A DNA stretch of 64,000 nucleotides from Piezodorus guildinii (Eukaryota > Arthropoda > Insecta > Hemiptera > Pentatomidae), in the NCBI GenBank assembly GCA_023052935.1, contig CM041292.1, positions 111,319,436 through 111,383,435 on the forward strand, written 5' to 3'. Under the pieces are notes generated by a model. It searched no databases. It saw only the letters and a list, made by a program, of their open reading frames with translations, and was not told the origin of the DNA. Every line of letters begins with the position of its first letter. Positions within the stretch are counted from its first letter, which is position 1. A program made the translations under genes and the position numbers. This document shows, piece by piece, positions 61,800 to 64,000 of the stretch.

Positions 61800-64000
61800 A
61801 AATAATAGGACAGTACCTCGCGCGGATCTCATTACCGCGTATGGGGAGCGTCCCACGGGTGGCGGATGTGGGGATGGTCGGTGGAATTTCCTCGGAAGCT
61901 CCTCCCGGCTAAGTCCGATGGACTCGCTGACCAACAATGAGAGCGGCCCCCCAGGCTTGCTGGAGGGTGTGACGTAGGTTCGAACGCCCTACTCACATAT
62001 TTTAGTTCACAAAATATCACCAAAAGTCATGGATTCCTCTGAGGTAAAACGCTCATTATCCGGAGGTAAACTAGTCCCCCGTTCGGGTCTCCGGGTGGGG
62101 ACTGCTTCAGGGGAATCATGGCGCAAGATGAAAATTAGAGATCTAACATTAGGGACGTGGAACGTTAGAAGTTTAAATACGGCAGGTGGGTTAAAGTCGG
62201 TCGCGAATGAAGTTAAGGGGTACCATTTAGATATCGTTGCATTACAAGAGGTTCGCTGGCCAGGGGAGGGTTCGTTAACAGAAGGAAAGTATACTATTTG
62301 GTACGGGGGGAGCGTTAATTATTGTCTAGGTACCGGGTTTCTGATTAGGAATAGATTTCTTTCCGCTTTACGGGACGTACAGTTCTTTAGTGAAAGAATA
62401 TCGGTAGCTATATTTCAAGGGCGTTGGTTTAAAATCGCGTTTATAAACATTCATTCTCCCACCGAAGACAGTGATGATGAAGTAAAATGCGAATTTTATG
62501 ATAAACTAGAGTCGGTTTACGATAAGTTACCACGAAATTACATTAAGATAATACTAGGCGACGCGAACGCAAAGGTTGGAAGGGAAGAAGTATATCGTCC
62601 TACAATCGGTAAAGAAAGTTTGCACGAATATAGTAATGATAATGGGACCCGACTAATAAACTTTGCCATTTCGAAAAACCTAGTAATCAAAAGTACTACA
62701 TTTAAACATAAGGATATTCATAAGTATACGTGGACATCGCCGGATGGACAAACACGGAATCAAATCGATCATGTTTTAATACAAAACAGATGGCAAAGTA
62801 GCATAATTAACGTGAGATCGTATCGGGGTGCAGAATGCGGTTCTGATCATGAATTAGTAATCGCGAAACTTCGACAAAAACTAAATACAAAAAAGAGAAC
62901 ACCGAACTATATTCGTCCCGAGAATTTTGATTTAGCTAAATTGAACAACCTCGAAATTAGAAAACAATTCGCGATAGAAGTAAAAAATCGGTTCGAAGCT
63001 TTGGAATCTTCAGACGAGGAACACAAAGATGTAAACAAACTATGGGAAGGGATCAGGGATAATATTAAAGAGGTCGGTAATTTATGTCTTGGAAAAATTG
63101 AAAATAAAAAGAACAAACCTTGGTTCGACAGGGATTGTCAAAATATGTGCGAAAAAAGAAAAACCGCTAAACTGAATTCCTTAAATAATCCAAGCGATAA
63201 TAATGTGGCTTATTTTCGGTTAGTAAAGAATGAAACTTCAAAACTCTTAAAAAATAAGAAAAGAGAGTATCTTAAAGGCAAAATAATAGAAATAGAAAAA
63301 CACAGAAACGAAAATGACGTAAGAGAGATGTACAAAGGTATAAACAAATCGCGTAAAAGATTTGAACCTCTATTGAATGCGATTAAAGATGCAAATAACA
63401 ATATAATTGCGGATCCTTCTGAGATATCAAATAAATTTAAACAACACTTTGACGGCATCTTAAATACGGAAAATAATAATCAATCTCCTCTCTCTGAATA
63501 TCAGAGCGCTGAACCATGGATAGACGCACCGAGTAAAGAGGAAGTCGAAATGGCGATAGGAAAATTAAAACGTTATAAGGCCGCAGGAAATGATAATATC
63601 ACGAGTGAATTAATCAAGGCGTGTGGAGAAGCGGGCGTTTCCAAAATACATTTTTTAGTTAAAAAGATCTGGGAAACTGAAAAAATGCCCGAGGAATGGA
63701 AAGAATCAATACTTATTCCGATTCACAAAAAAGGACCGAGGTCGGATTGTAACAACTATCGTGGGATCTCTCTTCTCCCAGTATGCTATAAAATATTCTC
63801 GTCAATTCTAACTAGTCGAATCACGGAATACGCTGAGGAAATTATCGGAGATTACCAATGTGGTTTTAGGCGGAATCGCTCGACTATTGACCAAATATTT
63901 TCCCTACGTCAAATATTAGAGAAAAAATTGGAATACAACGGTGTAGTCCATCAACTTTATATCGATTTTAAAAAGGCTTATGATTCAATAGACCGTCAGA
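61800..64000 (+). mobile_element. APE-endonuclease/RT LINE, 5' half, apparently intact
   Basis: A GC-rich leader (about 61810-62028) is followed by a reading frame open to the right edge. The leader is unlike the surrounding AT-rich DNA and fits a LINE 5' UTR with internal promoter. The element continues beyond the window. Older relatives are the fragments at 13725-14112 and 60880-61396. Confidence 0.9.
62029..64000 (+). CDS. LINE ORF2: APE-type endonuclease plus reverse transcriptase (partial)
   Basis: Open from a stop at 61975 through the window end, 657 codons from the first ATG (MDSSEVKRS; a second ATG at 62128 starts MKIRDLTLGTWNVRSL). The endonuclease motifs are in order: GTWNVRS, LQEVRW (catalytic E), HSPTEDS, LGDANAKVG (catalytic D), WTSPDGQTRNQIDHVLI and GSDHELV (catalytic DH). 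A linker leads to the RT: KLKRYKAAGNDNITSELIKA, EEWKESILIPIHKKGPRSDC, NNYRGISLLPVCYKIFSSIL, YQCGFRRNRSTIDQIFSLRQ and YIDFKKAYDSIDRQ (motif A Asp). No stops or frameshifts, so possibly still active. The clade is RTE/CR1-like; I cannot place it without the rest. Codon use and base composition are richer in GC (CG-containing codons) than the GOGAT exons. Confidence 0.93.
   Translation, partial: MDSSEVKRSLSGGKLVPRSGLRVGTASGESWRKMKIRDLTLGTWNVRSLNTAGGLKSVANEVKGYHLDIVALQEVRWPGEGSLTEGKYTIWYGGSVNYCLGTGFLIRNRFLSALRDVQFFSERISVAIFQGRWFKIAFINIHSPTEDSDDEVKCEFYDKLESVYDKLPRNYIKIILGDANAKVGREEVYRPTIGKESLHEYSNDNGTRLINFAISKNLVIKSTTFKHKDIHKYTWTSPDGQTRNQIDHVLIQNRWQSSIINVRSYRGAECGSDHELVIAKLRQKLNTKKRTPNYIRPENFDLAKLNNLEIRKQFAIEVKNRFEALESSDEEHKDVNKLWEGIRDNIKEVGNLCLGKIENKKNKPWFDRDCQNMCEKRKTAKLNSLNNPSDNNVAYFRLVKNETSKLLKNKKREYLKGKIIEIEKHRNENDVREMYKGINKSRKRFEPLLNAIKDANNNIIADPSEISNKFKQHFDGILNTENNNQSPLSEYQSAEPWIDAPSKEEVEMAIGKLKRYKAAGNDNITSELIKACGEAGVSKIHFLVKKIWETEKMPEEWKESILIPIHKKGPRSDCNNYRGISLLPVCYKIFSSILTSRITEYAEEIIGDYQCGFRRNRSTIDQIFSLRQILEKKLEYNGVVHQLYIDFKKAYDSIDRQ

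Noticed and set aside
62907..63458. Minus-strand frames in the right-edge LINE
   Set aside because: They lie antisense to the intact endonuclease/RT frame, which has ordered catalytic motifs.

Overview
This is eukaryotic DNA, almost certainly from an insect. It is AT-rich, and one protein gene is split into many short exons with canonical splice sites. The rest is packed with arthropod-type transposable elements: mariner, Helitron, piggyBac-like, Jockey/R1/R2-like LINEs and tRNA-derived SINEs. A hemipteran is a reasonable guess from the LINE mix, but the sequence does not prove it. There are no operons, CRISPR arrays or rRNA genes.

Gene content. The only clear host gene is an NAD(P)H-dependent glutamate synthase (GOGAT) on the minus strand. 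I could trace 32 consecutive exons between 30044 (N-terminal side) and 1184. All splice phases are compatible, giving 4,975 coding nt (1,658 codons plus 1 nt). The traced part holds the class-II glutaminase domain with its catalytic Cys, the central domain, the FMN synthase domain with the CX5CX4C 3Fe-4S cluster, the glycine-rich beta-helix domain, the linker, and the first cysteines of the beta-type (FAD/NADPH) domain. The remaining C-terminal few hundred residues lie beyond the left edge. One intron (21640-22674) uses a GC-AG donor. The 5' end is unsettled: the first traced exon has a good acceptor, and a TATA/initiator pair on the same strand near 53530-53570 is a speculative distal promoter.

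Layout. 1-1183: last visible intron, with a Jockey RT fragment. 1184-23009: exons 32 to 2, whose introns host a mariner, LINE tails, an R2-like LINE and a SINE. 23010-29924: a 6.9 kb intron with an (AT)n tract and a near-perfect 71-bp minisatellite of about 20 copies. 29925-30044: exon 1. 30045-61800: a gene-poor mosaic of decayed elements, several nested with readable target-site duplications. Examples are a LINE and a Helitron inside a dispersed repeat (39735-41975), and an R1-like LINE that splits a tRNA-derived SINE (50031-51870) and itself carries a 55-bp-arm hairpin insertion. 61800-64000: the 5' part of an APE-endonuclease/reverse-transcriptase LINE, open through the right edge and perhaps young.

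No wholly new biological system is evident. The most interesting objects are the minisatellite array, the datable nested insertions, the Helitron deletion derivative that keeps a helicase fragment, the hairpin insertion, and an eroded member of an uncharacterised multicopy gene family at 56880-57480. All calls come from reading the sequence by eye; no database search was run.
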